A stretch of DNA of 64,000 nucleotides from Aliarcobacter lanthieri (GCF_013201625.1 NZ_CP053839.1:1612001-1676000), one strand, 5' to 3'; counted from the first letter of the stretch, positions 24,928-34,143 are shown. A program made the numbers and translations. The notes: generated from the letters alone by a model not told the origin.

Positions 24928-25358
24928 TTATTTAGTTTCATATGTAAAAGAGGAAATGGTTTTCCAAAACAATCTGTTTCACTTCTGTTTATTACTTCAA
25001 AGCCCATATATTTATAAAAATTTACTGCATTTGGATTTTGTTCATTTACATCAACTTCATCTATATTATAAGTTGTTATAGCAAATTCCAAAAGTTTTTT
25101 ACCAATACCATTTTTAAAATATTTAGGTTCTATAAAAAGCATTTCAACTTTATTTTCATCTATTCCAATAAATCCTAAAATATTTTCAAATTTATCTTTA
25201 TACACATATAGTTTAACTGCATATAAATATTCATTTAAAATTTTTGGTCGAAAAAAGTTTATGTCAGATTCATTTAAAAAAGTGTGAGTTGCTCTTACTG
25301 AATCTTCCCAGATTTCAGTAAGAGTTTTATATTCATTTTCTTTTGCTTGTATTATCAA
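24924..25358 (-). CDS. GNAT-family N-acetyltransferase
   Basis: A 144-residue protein of the GNAT fold. The acetyl-CoA loop is a variant of Q/RxxGxG/A: EPKYFKNGIGKKLLEFA (about residues 84-100), followed by VDVNEQNPNAVNFYKYMGFEV, the usual C-terminal part. The start WEDSVRATHTFL resembles YjaB/PhnO-like acetyltransferases. The substrate is unknown. It lies nine bases upstream of sodB in transcript order reversed (sodB is upstream) and overlaps the AraC gene. Confidence 0.82.
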   Translation of the reverse strand: MIIQAKENEYKTLTEIWEDSVRATHTFLNESDINFFRPKILNEYLYAVKLYVYKDKFENILGFIGIDENKVEMLFIEPKYFKNGIGKKLLEFAITTYNIDEVDVNEQNPNAVNFYKYMGFEVINRSETDCFGKPFPLLHMKLNK

Positions 25359-25367
25359 AAAAGTTCT

Positions 25368-25937
25368 TTATGCTAATTTATTAGCTACAACATCCCAATT
25401 TACAAGTTGCCAGAAGTTTTCTAAGAATTTTGGTCTTGCATTTCTTGTATCAATATAGTATGCATGTTCCCAAACATCACATGTTAAAACTGGTGTTAAA
25501 CCATCAGTAATTGGACAACCTGCATTTGAAGTTGTAACAATTTGTAATTTACAGGCACTATCTTTTACTAACCAAGCCCAACCTGAACCAAATTGTCCAA
25601 TAGCTTTAGCTGTAAACTCTTCTTTAAACTTATCAACACTTCCAAAAGTATCACTTAAAGCTTTTTCAACAATTGAAGGAATTGCACCTTGGTTAGGAGT
25701 TAAACCATTAAAGAAGAAATCATGATTAAATACTTGAGCAGCATTATTGAACAATCCACCTTCAGAATTTTTTATAATATCTTCTAAACTCATATCTTCA
25801 TACTTTGTTCCAGCAATAAGATTATTTAAATTTGTAACATAAGTATTATGGTGTTTTCCATGATGATATTCTAAAGTCTCATCAGACATTAGTGGCGCTA
25901 AACTAGCATATGGTAATTTCATTAATTCGTGTTTCAT
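25368..25937 (-). CDS. sodB: Superoxide dismutase [Fe]
   Basis: A 189-residue cytoplasmic Fe/Mn-type superoxide dismutase. Metal ligands sit in HHGKHHNTYV, VFNHDFFF and DVWEHAYYIDTRN; the Gln in NNAAQVFNHDF marks the iron-type enzyme. Length is normal (E. coli SodB is about 193). The ATG has an AAGGATATTAT leader. It is separated by nine bases from the GNAT gene and may be cotranscribed with it. No Fur-like site was seen directly upstream. Confidence 0.95.
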   Translation of the reverse strand: MKHELMKLPYASLAPLMSDETLEYHHGKHHNTYVTNLNNLIAGTKYEDMSLEDIIKNSEGGLFNNAAQVFNHDFFFNGLTPNQGAIPSIVEKALSDTFGSVDKFKEEFTAKAIGQFGSGWAWLVKDSACKLQIVTTSNAGCPITDGLTPVLTCDVWEHAYYIDTRNARPKFLENFWQLVNWDVVANKLA

Positions 25938-26009
25938 ATAATATCCTTTTTATAAATTTTAAAAACTATATAGCATACAATTTTTTTAATTTGCTTTGAC
26001 TTAAAATAG

Positions 26010-27215
26010 TTAATTATATTGATAAGACTTTATCCCAAAATCACCTAAAACAGAGTATATATGATCAAAAATATCTGACTGAATATTCTCATAATCTATC
26101 CAAACTGTTGTTGATGTAAAACAATAAATTTCAAGAGGAATTCCATACTCACTTGGAGCTAATTGTCTAACCATAATTGTCATATTTTTATTTATATTTG
26201 GATGATTTTTTAAATATGTTTCAATATATGCTCTTAAAGTTCCTATATTTGTAAGCCGTCTTCCATTTACACTAACACTTAAATCAAAATGATTTTTTTC
26301 ATTGTATTCTTCTATTTCATCTCTTTTTTTCTTTAGATATGGAGCTAAGAGATTTGCTTTTTCAAGTCTTTTTATATCATCATCATTTAAAAATTTTATA
26401 CTATTTATATCTATTTTTATTGCTCTTTTTATTCTTCTACCACCTGCTTCTCTCATACCTTGCCAGTTTTTAAAAGAATCTGATACAAGTGCATAAGTTG
26501 GAATTGTTGTAATTGTTTTATCAAAATTTCTTACCTTTACAACATTTAATCCAATATCTATAATATCTCCATCTGCACCATATTTTGGCATTTCTATCCA
26601 ATCACCCACTTGAACCATTTTATTTGTAGATAGTTGTAATCCAGCTGTAAATCCCAATATTGTATCTTTAAAAACCAACATTAAAACTGCTGACATTGCT
26701 CCAAGTCCACTTAAAATAGCAACTGGTGATTTATCCATTAAAATAGAAATAACATATATAAAACATATAATTCCAAAAATTAATTTAATACTTTGAATTA
26801 CAGTTTGCATAGCAAAAAATGGTGTTTGAGTTTTAATATATAGAGTTCTGAAAATTTTATCAATTAAAGAGTATATAGCTAATAGTCCAAAAATACTTAT
26901 CCAAACAAGAGATATAGTAAGTAATGTTTCATAAATATACCCTTCTTCTACCCAAATAGTTGTTTGCCAATATACAACTAAACCTTGAAAAACTAAAGCT
27001 AATCTTTGAAATAAATTTGATTCTAATAAGCTTGAAGTTAAAAAATTTCTATTCTTTTTATTAATCTTTTTTATACTTTTTAAAATAACTTTATGCAGTA
27101 CAATATGTATAACAATCGCAGTTACTGTAATAATGATTAAGATTGAAATACTCATAGTTAATAAAGTTGGTTCAATTCCAACATCTTTTAAAAATTGTAT
27201 TAAATGTTTTTTCAT
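26010..27215 (-). CDS. Mechanosensitive channel, MscS family (YbdG-like)
   Basis: A 401-residue inner-membrane protein with about five transmembrane segments in the first 190 residues. The MscS pore helix and beta domain follow (GLGAMSAVLMLVFKDTILGF, then VQVGDWIEMPKYGADGDIIDIGLNVVKVRNFDKTITTIPTYAL). The long C-terminal domain beginning SFKNWQGMREAGGRRIKRAIKID is characteristic of the YbdG/MscM-type subgroup. It responds to osmotic down-shock. It is alone between sodB and ppaC. Confidence 0.88.
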   Translation of the reverse strand: MKKHLIQFLKDVGIEPTLLTMSISILIIITVTAIVIHIVLHKVILKSIKKINKKNRNFLTSSLLESNLFQRLALVFQGLVVYWQTTIWVEEGYIYETLLTISLVWISIFGLLAIYSLIDKIFRTLYIKTQTPFFAMQTVIQSIKLIFGIICFIYVISILMDKSPVAILSGLGAMSAVLMLVFKDTILGFTAGLQLSTNKMVQVGDWIEMPKYGADGDIIDIGLNVVKVRNFDKTITTIPTYALVSDSFKNWQGMREAGGRRIKRAIKIDINSIKFLNDDDIKRLEKANLLAPYLKKKRDEIEEYNEKNHFDLSVSVNGRRLTNIGTLRAYIETYLKNHPNINKNMTIMVRQLAPSEYGIPLEIYCFTSTTVWIDYENIQSDIFDHIYSVLGDFGIKSYQYN

Positions 27216-27238
27216 TTTTTCTCCTAAAGGTAATTTTT

Positions 27239-27264
27239 AATATAAAGCCTTTAGGCTTTATATT
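27239..27264. terminator. Hairpin after ppaC
   Basis: AATATAAAGCC, a TTTA loop, then GGCTTTATATT, a perfect 11-bp stem ending next to the ppaC stop. The adjoining T run lies on the plus-strand side, so as a minus-strand terminator it is not ideal; an mRNA-end-protecting role is possible. Confidence 0.45.
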
Positions 27265-28185
27265 TTATGCAAATGCAGGTTCTAAAAAAGGAATAATCTG
27301 TTTTTTTCTTGATAAACAACCATCTAACCAAACTTTTCCATTTTCAAGTTTACAGTTAAATGCTTTTTCAAATATAGAAGTATCTTCACTCGTAACAAGT
27401 ACCTCACTACCTTCTTTCATAATATCTGTTAAAAGTAATGCTACTGTATGTAAATTTTCTTCTTCTTTTACTTTTTTAATATCAGCCATTAAATCATCTT
27501 TAATTGCATCAAATACACTTCCATCTACAACTTCAAGTTGTCCAACTCCAACTTTATTTCCATGCATATCAAAGTTTTTGTAATCTCTCATTACAAGATC
27601 TCTTATTGGAGTTCCAATAACTTCTGATTTCACTTTAAACATTTCCATACCTAAAGCACCATAATCTTCAATTTCTGCAATTCTTGCTAATTCTCTTACA
27701 ACTTGAATATCAAGTGGTGTACATGTAGGAGATTTAAAAATAACTGTATCAGATAATATAGCACACATCATAATAGCTGCAATATTTTTTGGTATTTCAA
27801 CTTTATGATAATCATACATCTCTTTTACAATTGTATTTGTACATCCAACAGGTCTTATCCAACACTCTAATGGAGCTGAAGTCGTAATATCTCCTAATTT
27901 ATGATGATCAACAATTCCAACAATTGTTGTTTTGTCTAAATCTTTTGGAGCTTGAGCAATATCTGAATAATCTGTTATAAAAAGTTCATGTCCAGCAAAA
28001 GAAGCTTTTATTTCTGGTAATTCAAATCCAAATTTATCTAAAATAAATTTTGTTTCTGGATTTGCTTCTCCTTGTCTTGCTGGGATTGCTGGTCTTCCTA
28101 TTTCGTTTAGCAAATGTGCTAAAGCAATTGCTGAACAAATAGAATCAGAATCTGGAATAATATGCCCACATGTATATAAAGCCAT
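27265..28185 (-). CDS. ppaC: Manganese-dependent inorganic pyrophosphatase (family II)
   Basis: A 306-residue DHH-family phosphoesterase. The metal-binding motifs are in order: GHIIPDSDSICSA near the start, TDYSD, VGIVDHHKLGD (the DHH motif, about residue 99) and the substrate-binding SRKKQIIP near the C-terminus. It hydrolyses pyrophosphate to drive biosynthesis and differs from the unrelated family I (Ppa) enzyme. C. jejuni, as I recall, has the family I enzyme, so type II here is a point of difference. The ATG follows an AAGGA ribosome site. Confidence 0.93.
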   Translation of the reverse strand: MALYTCGHIIPDSDSICSAIALAHLLNEIGRPAIPARQGEANPETKFILDKFGFELPEIKASFAGHELFITDYSDIAQAPKDLDKTTIVGIVDHHKLGDITTSAPLECWIRPVGCTNTIVKEMYDYHKVEIPKNIAAIMMCAILSDTVIFKSPTCTPLDIQVVRELARIAEIEDYGALGMEMFKVKSEVIGTPIRDLVMRDYKNFDMHGNKVGVGQLEVVDGSVFDAIKDDLMADIKKVKEEENLHTVALLLTDIMKEGSEVLVTSEDTSIFEKAFNCKLENGKVWLDGCLSRKKQIIPFLEPAFA

Positions 28186-28265
28186 AGGTGTATCCTTTTT
28201 ATTTGTTAATTTTGGGCAATTTTATCTAAAAAGAAGTTATTTTACTTTTAAGTCAATAAATAATT

Positions 28266-28865
28266 TTAATATCCTAAATCTTCATTAACTAAAATAATGA
28301 TTATTCTTCCTTTGTCATCATCAGCTTTTAACCAAGTAAATTTATTTGCAATATTATCCAAATTATATTTAGGCTCTTTTCCAAAAGAAATTGATTTTTT
28401 ATTCATTCTATCTATATTCTTAACCACTGCAACATCCATTACTCTTTTAAAACCATCTTCTAAAGTATCAACTATTTTATTTTTTCCAATAATCAATAAA
28501 ACATTTGTAGGTCCATAACAAAGAGCAGCTACTCTATTTCCACTACCATCTGCATTTACTAACTTTCCATCTTTTGTTATTGCATTTGTACTAGTTATAA
28601 AAATATCACTAATTAAACCTAATTTTCTTCTTTTAATATTCTCATCCATAGAAATACCAGCTTCATACTGGTTATATAAAGTAATATTTTTATTATTAAC
28701 TAAAAAATCAAGTAAACCTATTTCCTGTACACTCATACTTCCACCTAATCCTACACTCATATTCGGTTTAATATAAGTTTGTGCTAAAAATAAAGCTTCT
28801 TCTTTATTCTTTACAAAATTTGCATCATAACCACAAGATTTTAAAATATTTAAAAATTCTTTCAT
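28266..28865 (-). CDS. LUD-domain protein (lactate-utilisation LutC/DUF162 family)
   Basis: A 199-residue single-domain protein with LUD family signatures: VGLGGSMSVQEIGL (residues about 37-50), ITSTNAITKDGKLVNADGSGNRVAALCYGP (about 90-120, the conserved core) and VGKNK-like IIGKNKIV. Stand-alone LUD proteins of this size are common and mostly uncharacterised; LutC partners in lactate oxidation are longer relatives. It lies five bases after the asparaginase-like gene in an aspA-led operon, so a link to aspartate or fumarate metabolism is possible but unproven. Confidence 0.82.
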   Translation of the reverse strand: MKEFLNILKSCGYDANFVKNKEEALFLAQTYIKPNMSVGLGGSMSVQEIGLLDFLVNNKNITLYNQYEAGISMDENIKRRKLGLISDIFITSTNAITKDGKLVNADGSGNRVAALCYGPTNVLLIIGKNKIVDTLEDGFKRVMDVAVVKNIDRMNKKSISFGKEPKYNLDNIANKFTWLKADDDKGRIIIILVNEDLGY

Positions 28866-28870
28866 ATTAA

Positions 28871-29374
28871 TTATTCCTTAATTAAGAATTGACCTATTTC
28901 TCTATTTTTTACAAGATTATTATAATTTTTTATACTTCCATGCATAGATATATAAATTCCATTTTCTATTTTAGAATTTAAAAAACCTATTGCACTAGAA
29001 AAATTCAATGTTGCTTCAACTTTATTTATAGAAATAGGAACCATAGCTCCAGTTAAAACTATATTTTTATTTTTTATATATTTATCTATAAAAGAAGCTG
29101 TTAAATTCATAGTATCTGTCCCATGTACTATAATGATATTTTTATTTTCACACTCTTTTATAGTATTAACTATCAAATTTCTATCATCATCATTCATATC
29201 TAAGCTATCTTTAGAAATTATATTTAAAACTTCAAAATCAATGTTATATATATAACAAATAATTTCATCTAAAGCTAAACTATCATTTGGAACTTCCAAC
29301 AATCCATTTAAAGAATTGTATCTTTTATTGAAAGTTCCACCTGTATTTATCACTGTAATTTTAGATTTTATCAT
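28871..29374 (-). CDS. Single-domain asparaginase-like protein
   Basis: A 167-residue protein equal to the N-terminal catalytic half of L-asparaginase. Both active-site threonine motifs are kept: NTGGTFNKRY (residues 10-19) and HGTDTMNLTA (about 85-94). The second half of normal 330-residue asparaginases is absent, and no remnant follows before the next gene, so it is a compact variant rather than a fresh frameshift. It might work as a dimer, act on another amide, or be inactive. It overlaps aspA by 14 bases, and the pairing suggests asparagine to aspartate to fumarate. Confidence 0.8.
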   Translation of the reverse strand: MIKSKITVINTGGTFNKRYNSLNGLLEVPNDSLALDEIICYIYNIDFEVLNIISKDSLDMNDDDRNLIVNTIKECENKNIIIVHGTDTMNLTASFIDKYIKNKNIVLTGAMVPISINKVEATLNFSSAIGFLNSKIENGIYISMHGSIKNYNNLVKNREIGQFLIKE

Positions 29375-30767
29375 AGTTATGAACCATATTCTTTGGTTGA
29401 AGTAACTCTTCTAATTCCTCTTTTGTAAATAATTCTTGTTCTAATAAAATATCATAAACTCTTTTTCCAGTTCTTAAAGCTTCTTTTGCAACAGCTGAAC
29501 TTTTTTCATATCCTAAAATTGGATTTAATGAAGTCACTAAAGTTGCAGAATTTAAAACATTATTCATACAAATTTCTGGATTAGCAGTAATTCCTTTTAT
29601 ACATTTTTCAGCTAAACTTTCAAAAGCTCTTCTCATCATATTTATAGAAATAAATAGTTTATATGCAATAATTGGTTCAAATACATTTAACTGTAATTGT
29701 CCATGTTCACTTGCCATTGAAATAGTTACATCAGCTCCTATTACATCAAATGCAACTTGATTTACAACTTCAGGCATAACTGGGTTAACTTTTCCAGGCA
29801 TTATAGAACTTCCTGGTTGCATTGGAGGAAGATTTATTTCATTTAATCCTGCACGTGGACCTGAACTTAAAAGCCTTAAATCATTACATATTTTTGATAC
29901 TTTTATAGCAATGGATTTAAATCTTCCAGAAATTTGTACAAAAGAACCAGTATCTTGAGTAGCTTCTATCATATCATGTGCTTTATAATAATCTGTTCCA
30001 GTAACAAGTACTAAATTTTTAATTACCAGTTCCTGGTATTCTGGCTTTGTATTTATACCTGTTCCTATAGCAGTTGCTCCAAGATTTACTTCGCGTAACA
30101 TATTTTGAGCTTTCGAAAGTCTTAAGATATCATCATCAATCATACTTGCATAAGTTTTAAACTCTTGTCCTAAAGTCATAGGAACAGCATCTTGAAGTTG
30201 AGTTCTTCCCATTTTTAGAATATCTTTAAATTCAACTGCCTTTTCATAAAAAGCATCTCTTAAAATTTTAAGGCTATCTTGTAATTTAAATATTAATTCA
30301 TATAAAGTTATTTTTATTGCTGTTGGGTAAGCATCATTTGTAGATTGGCTCATATTTACATGATTATTTGGATGAATAATATTATATGAACCTTTTGGGT
30401 GTCCTAAAATTTCTAAAGCAATATTTGCTATAACTTCATTTGCATTCATATTTGTAGAAGTTCCTGCACCACCTTGTATTGGATCTACAATAAACTGATC
30501 ATGAAATTCTCCAGAAATAATTTTATCGCAAGCCTCTACAATAGCATTTTTTTGAAGTTCACTTAAATCACCTAATTCAAAGTTTGTTAAAGCGCAAGCT
30601 TTTTTTACTTTTGCTAAAGATATTATAAAATTTGGGAATAATGAAATTCCAATTGTAGTAATATTGAAATTCTCTCTAGCTCTTAAAGTTTGAATACCAT
30701 AATACTTATCATTTTCTATCTCTTTTTCACCTAAGAAATCTTTTTCAATTCTGTATAAATTATCCAT
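29361..30767 (-). CDS. aspA: Aspartate ammonia-lyase (aspartase)
   Basis: A 468-residue member of the fumarase/aspartase superfamily. It converts aspartate to fumarate and ammonia, feeding respiration in amino-acid-using Campylobacterota. Diagnostic segments are QTLRARENF near the start, MNANEVIANIALEILG, MSQSTNDAYPTA, GRTQLQDAVPM and the superfamily signature GSSIMPGKVNPVMPE. The opening EKDFLGEKEI is typical of aspartase rather than fumarase C. First gene of an operon with the asparaginase-like and LUD genes. Confidence 0.93.
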   Translation of the reverse strand: MDNLYRIEKDFLGEKEIENDKYYGIQTLRARENFNITTIGISLFPNFIISLAKVKKACALTNFELGDLSELQKNAIVEACDKIISGEFHDQFIVDPIQGGAGTSTNMNANEVIANIALEILGHPKGSYNIIHPNNHVNMSQSTNDAYPTAIKITLYELIFKLQDSLKILRDAFYEKAVEFKDILKMGRTQLQDAVPMTLGQEFKTYASMIDDDILRLSKAQNMLREVNLGATAIGTGINTKPEYQELVIKNLVLVTGTDYYKAHDMIEATQDTGSFVQISGRFKSIAIKVSKICNDLRLLSSGPRAGLNEINLPPMQPGSSIMPGKVNPVMPEVVNQVAFDVIGADVTISMASEHGQLQLNVFEPIIAYKLFISINMMRRAFESLAEKCIKGITANPEICMNNVLNSATLVTSLNPILGYEKSSAVAKEALRTGKRVYDILLEQELFTKEELEELLQPKNMVHNYDKI

Positions 30768-30836
30768 ATAAATCCTTTAAAGTGTTTAAAGAAAGTATAG
30801 GATATATCTACAAAAAAAAAGCTTATTAAGAGTTTA

Positions 30837-31532
30837 TTACTTAATAAGTTCTTCTACTATTTTCATTATATAATCAGCAGAATTCTTTGCACTCATTTGT
30901 AAAAATTCATCAAAATCAAATCCTGCATCCATATCAGCACTATCTGAAATCGCTCTTAAAATAAAAAATGGAATATTTAAAGCATCACAAACTACAGCAA
31001 CACTTGCACCTTCCATTTCTAAAGCATCTGCATTAAAAATATTCTGAATAAAATCTTTTCTCTCAGATGAATGAACAAATTGATCACCAGTAGCAATAGT
31101 TCCTTCTATTACTTTTAAACTATTTTGAACTGCAACTTTTTTAGCAATTTGTCGTAGTTCTTCTGAAGTTTCAACAAAAATCTTTCCACCTGGAACATAA
31201 CCATTTTTATGTCCAAAAGCTGTAATATCTAAATCATGTTGACAAAGTTTATTAGCAATTATTAAATCACCAATATGTAAATTTGGATTTATTGCTCCTG
31301 CAACTCCTGAAAAAAGTAGAGTATCACAAGAAAACTTTTGAATCATAGTAGAAGCAGTAAGACTTGCAAAAACTTTTCCTATTTTTGAATAAGCTATTAC
31401 AATATTAAGACCTTTATAATTTACCTCATAATATTTATTATCTGCATATTCTACAATATTTATATTATCAAAATATGATAAAAGAGGTTCAATTTCTTCT
31501 TCCATTGCTCCCATAATAGCTAATTTAGTCAT
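30837..31532 (-). CDS. mtnN: 5'-methylthioadenosine/S-adenosylhomocysteine nucleosidase
   Basis: A 231-residue nucleoside phosphorylase-fold hydrolase. Motifs are MGAMEEEIEPLL at the start, SGVAGAINPNLHIGDLIIA, the substrate-binding EMEGASVAVVC and the catalytic Asp in RAISDSAD. It splits methylthioadenosine and SAH for methyl-cycle recycling and autoinducer-2 precursor supply; in Campylobacterota the same enzyme also acts on 6-amino-6-deoxyfutalosine in menaquinone synthesis. It overlaps fabD by eight bases. It is the last gene of the long conserved housekeeping block. Confidence 0.93.
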   Translation of the reverse strand: MTKLAIMGAMEEEIEPLLSYFDNINIVEYADNKYYEVNYKGLNIVIAYSKIGKVFASLTASTMIQKFSCDTLLFSGVAGAINPNLHIGDLIIANKLCQHDLDITAFGHKNGYVPGGKIFVETSEELRQIAKKVAVQNSLKVIEGTIATGDQFVHSSERKDFIQNIFNADALEMEGASVAVVCDALNIPFFILRAISDSADMDAGFDFDEFLQMSAKNSADYIMKIVEELIK

Positions 31533-32454
31533 TTAATGCTCCTAAAGTTTCTTCTAATGTTTTCATATCTGATACATTTAAAGTTGGTTTATCTGTTGAT
31601 TTTTTATTTAAACCTTTTAAAACAGCACCATTTCCAAATTCAATAAATAAATCAACTTTACTAGCATTTGATTTAATTGATTGCTTGTATTTTACTGGAC
31701 TTACAAGTTGTGAAGACAAAAGTTCTATTGCCTCATCTTTTGTTGTATAAGACTCTGCACTTACATTTGCAATTACAGGAGAAAATTCATCTAATAAAAA
31801 TTCTTGTAAATATGGTTTTAAATTTTCAACTGCACTTTGTAGAAGCTCACAATGACTTGCAACACTCATATCAAGAACTAATGCTCTTTTAGCTCCAGCA
31901 CTTTTAAATGTATCAACAAGACTTTCTAAATCTGCTTTTAATCCAGCAAGAACAAGTTGTCCATCCATGTTATAGTTTGCTGGCCAAACTTTTTTTCCAG
32001 AAGCTCTTTGTTCTTTACATATTTTTTCAACTGTTTCATCATCTATTCCAACTAAAGCCATCATACCAGCACCACCACCACTACAAGCTTCATTCATAAA
32101 AATTCCTCTTTTATTTACAAGCTCTAATGCATCTAAATAATCAATCCCACCAGCAGAAACAAGAGCAGTAAATTCTCCTAAAGAGTGCCCTAATACAAAC
32201 TCTGGTTCTATTTCACATTTTTCTTTAAAAATTGTAAGAGCAATAGCACTCACAAGTAAAATAGCTGGTTGTGTAAACTCTGTCTTTCCTAAGTTATCAT
32301 TTTCCTCAAACAAAAGTTTTTCAAAATCAATATTTAATCTTTGACTTGCTTTTTTTACCATATCTTTTGCAATTTCACTATTTTCAAAAAAATCTTTTCC
32401 CATTCCAATAGTTTGACTTCCTTGTCCAGGGAAAATAAAAGCAACTTTTTTCAT
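31525..32454 (-). CDS. fabD: Malonyl-CoA:ACP transacylase
   Basis: A 309-residue enzyme that loads malonate onto acyl-carrier protein for fatty-acid synthesis. Motifs are FIFPGQGSQTIGMGKDF at the start, catalytic serine in VLGHSLGEFTAL (about residue 91) and the catalytic histidine region SVASHCELL (about 200). Length is normal. It is followed by mtnN with an eight-base overlap, and preceded by slyD with a terminator-like hairpin between. Confidence 0.95.
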   Translation of the reverse strand: MKKVAFIFPGQGSQTIGMGKDFFENSEIAKDMVKKASQRLNIDFEKLLFEENDNLGKTEFTQPAILLVSAIALTIFKEKCEIEPEFVLGHSLGEFTALVSAGGIDYLDALELVNKRGIFMNEACSGGGAGMMALVGIDDETVEKICKEQRASGKKVWPANYNMDGQLVLAGLKADLESLVDTFKSAGAKRALVLDMSVASHCELLQSAVENLKPYLQEFLLDEFSPVIANVSAESYTTKDEAIELLSSQLVSPVKYKQSIKSNASKVDLFIEFGNGAVLKGLNKKSTDKPTLNVSDMKTLEETLGALND

Positions 32455-32523
32455 AATAAACCTTTTTTTAAATTTTGATTAAAAACCATATTTAAAGACT
32501 CCAATTAAGCCCTTAAAAATAGT

Positions 32524-32555
32524 TTTGCCCAAATGTAAACATACACTTGGGCAAA
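32524..32555 (-). terminator. Terminator-like hairpin after slyD
   Basis: TTTGCCCAAATGT (32524-32536) pairs with ACACTTGGGCAAA (32543-32555), a 13-bp stem with one G-T pair, 25 bases past the slyD stop. A run including TTTTT follows a few bases later on the minus strand. Confidence 0.65.
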
Positions 32556-32579
32556 TACTAAACTATATTTTATTAAAAA

Positions 32580-33188
32580 TTAGTGGCAACCACATCCACC
32601 ATGTGAGTGACCATGTCCTGTTCCACATCCACCATGTGAATGTTCGTGATCATCTCCACTTGCGCATCCGCAACCACCATGTGAGTGACCATGTCCGCCA
32701 CCTCCACAACAACCACCAGCCATTGCAGCCATTCCACCAACAACACCAGTTTGAACTTCTTCTTCTGTTGCATCTCTCAGACTTAGAATAGCAACGCTAA
32801 ACATTAAAGTTCTTCCAGCCATTGGATGGTTATAATCAATAGTAACTTCATTATCATTAAAAGATTTAACTACAACTTGAACTGTCTCTCCATGTTCACC
32901 AGTTCCATATAAACTCATACCTTCAACTAATTCTATACCAGCAAACTGCTCTTTTGGTAAAGTTTGGATAGCTTCATCATTGTACTCTCCATAAGCATCT
33001 TTTGGCTCAACCAAAACATCTGCTTCTTCATTTGCTGTCATATTAACTAATTTATCTTCTAAACCTGGAATAATTTGACCTTTTCCAGAAATAAATTCTA
33101 ATGGAGCTTGACCAACATTTGTATCTAATTGCTCACCAGTTTTTGCGTCTTTTAATGTATATTCTATACCTATTACTTTATTTGACAT
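32580..33188 (-). CDS. slyD: SlyD-type FKBP peptidyl-prolyl isomerase with metal-binding tail
   Basis: A 202-residue cytoplasmic chaperone and prolyl isomerase. The FKBP domain with inserted IF flap spans about 1-140 (GQIIPGLEDKL, VEPKDAYGEYND, DYNHPMAGRTL). The last 45 residues are almost only Gly, His, Cys and Ser, with repeated HSHGGCG units and CC/CGC clusters, which bind nickel, zinc or copper and assist hydrogenase or urease metallation in SlyD proteins. The repeated codons make a low-complexity stretch on both strands; the His-rich opposite-strand reading frame is an artefact of this. Confidence 0.93.
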   Translation of the reverse strand: MSNKVIGIEYTLKDAKTGEQLDTNVGQAPLEFISGKGQIIPGLEDKLVNMTANEEADVLVEPKDAYGEYNDEAIQTLPKEQFAGIELVEGMSLYGTGEHGETVQVVVKSFNDNEVTIDYNHPMAGRTLMFSVAILSLRDATEEEVQTGVVGGMAAMAGGCCGGGGHGHSHGGCGCASGDDHEHSHGGCGTGHGHSHGGCGCH

Positions 33189-33200
33189 ATTTTAATCCTT

Positions 33201-34142
33201 TTATAATTTTGATAAATTTGCTTTCGCAGTTTTTGCTTCTGAACTTTTTGGATAAAGTTCTATTAAAGTACTATAAAAATTTTTAGCATTTTCTTTATCT
33301 TTTATATTTTCAAATGATATACCACTATTTAGCAATAGTGATGGCATATAAGAAGCTTTGTCATTTAATATAGCTGATCTTTTATAATACGTAATTGATT
33401 GATCATATTTTTTTCTTTTAAACCACATTTCACCTAAATAATAGTTATTCTCAGCTGGTTTATAGTTCAATTCTACAAGTTTTTCAAATTTAGGTATAGC
33501 ATTTGTATAAAGTTTTGAATCAAAATCCTTTTTAGCCTCAGACATAAGTTTTGCTCTTGCCTCAGCTGTTTTTAAATCTCCAAAACCAGAAGTTGTATCT
33601 GTTGTTGTAACACTATCACTTTTATTTTCTTTCATATTTGTAGGATTTGATTGTGGTGTTTTAATCCCCATAGCTTTCTTTACAGCCTCAAATTCTTCTC
33701 TAGTAACAAATTGTTGCATATTTTTCTCTAATTCACTAGAAGATACATATTCTGCATTTATTTTATTTACTAATGTTGTCAATTTTGTAATAGCAGCTTT
33801 CAAATTGTTTAAATCTGATTCATTTATATTTGAAGCTGGCTCGTTAGAAGCTAAATCTGAAGATTGATTTAATTTTAAAGATAAATCATTTAATTTTTTT
33901 GAATCACCTTCATATGTAGATTCTAAGCCCTCTAATCTTCCATTAATAGATTTTACTAAACTACTAACTTCATCGAGTTTAGAAGATAAATCACTTATAT
34001 TTGATTGGTTTTTTAAGATATGTTTCTCAGTAGATGTTAGTCCATAAGAACTGTCTGATTTTGCTCCTCCATAAACCGAAACCTCTTCGGCTACGGTTAA
34101 TGAAGATATTACTAATAGTAATGGTAGAATTTTTTTCATCAA
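33201..34142 (-). CDS. cpoB: Tol-Pal system coordinator CpoB (YbgF-like)
   Basis: A 313-residue periplasmic protein: signal peptide (about 1-18), a long coiled coil with heptad repeats (about 30-150; SDLSSKLDEVSSLVKSI), a Ser/Thr-rich linker, and C-terminal TPR repeats (about 200-313; YTNAIPKFEKLVELNYKPAENNYYLGEMWF and similar). CpoB links outer-membrane constriction to peptidoglycan synthesis in division. It lies one base after pal, completing tolQRAB-pal-cpoB. Confidence 0.88.
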   Translation of the reverse strand: MMKKILPLLLVISSLTVAEEVSVYGGAKSDSSYGLTSTEKHILKNQSNISDLSSKLDEVSSLVKSINGRLEGLESTYEGDSKKLNDLSLKLNQSSDLASNEPASNINESDLNNLKAAITKLTTLVNKINAEYVSSSELEKNMQQFVTREEFEAVKKAMGIKTPQSNPTNMKENKSDSVTTTDTTSGFGDLKTAEARAKLMSEAKKDFDSKLYTNAIPKFEKLVELNYKPAENNYYLGEMWFKRKKYDQSITYYKRSAILNDKASYMPSLLLNSGISFENIKDKENAKNFYSTLIELYPKSSEAKTAKANLSKL

Positions 34143-34143
34143 A

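Noticed and set aside
27239-27264. Strong intrinsic terminator for ppaC
   Set aside because: The stem is perfect, but the T run is on the wrong side for the minus-strand gene, so it was listed only with low confidence.
28871-29374. Asparaginase as a frameshifted pseudogene
   Set aside because: No second-half homology is visible in any frame before the LUD gene, which starts five bases later.
32525-32791. Histidine-rich 88-residue frame on the plus strand
   Set aside because: It is the complement of the repetitive SlyD metal-binding tail and has no ribosome site or family resemblance.
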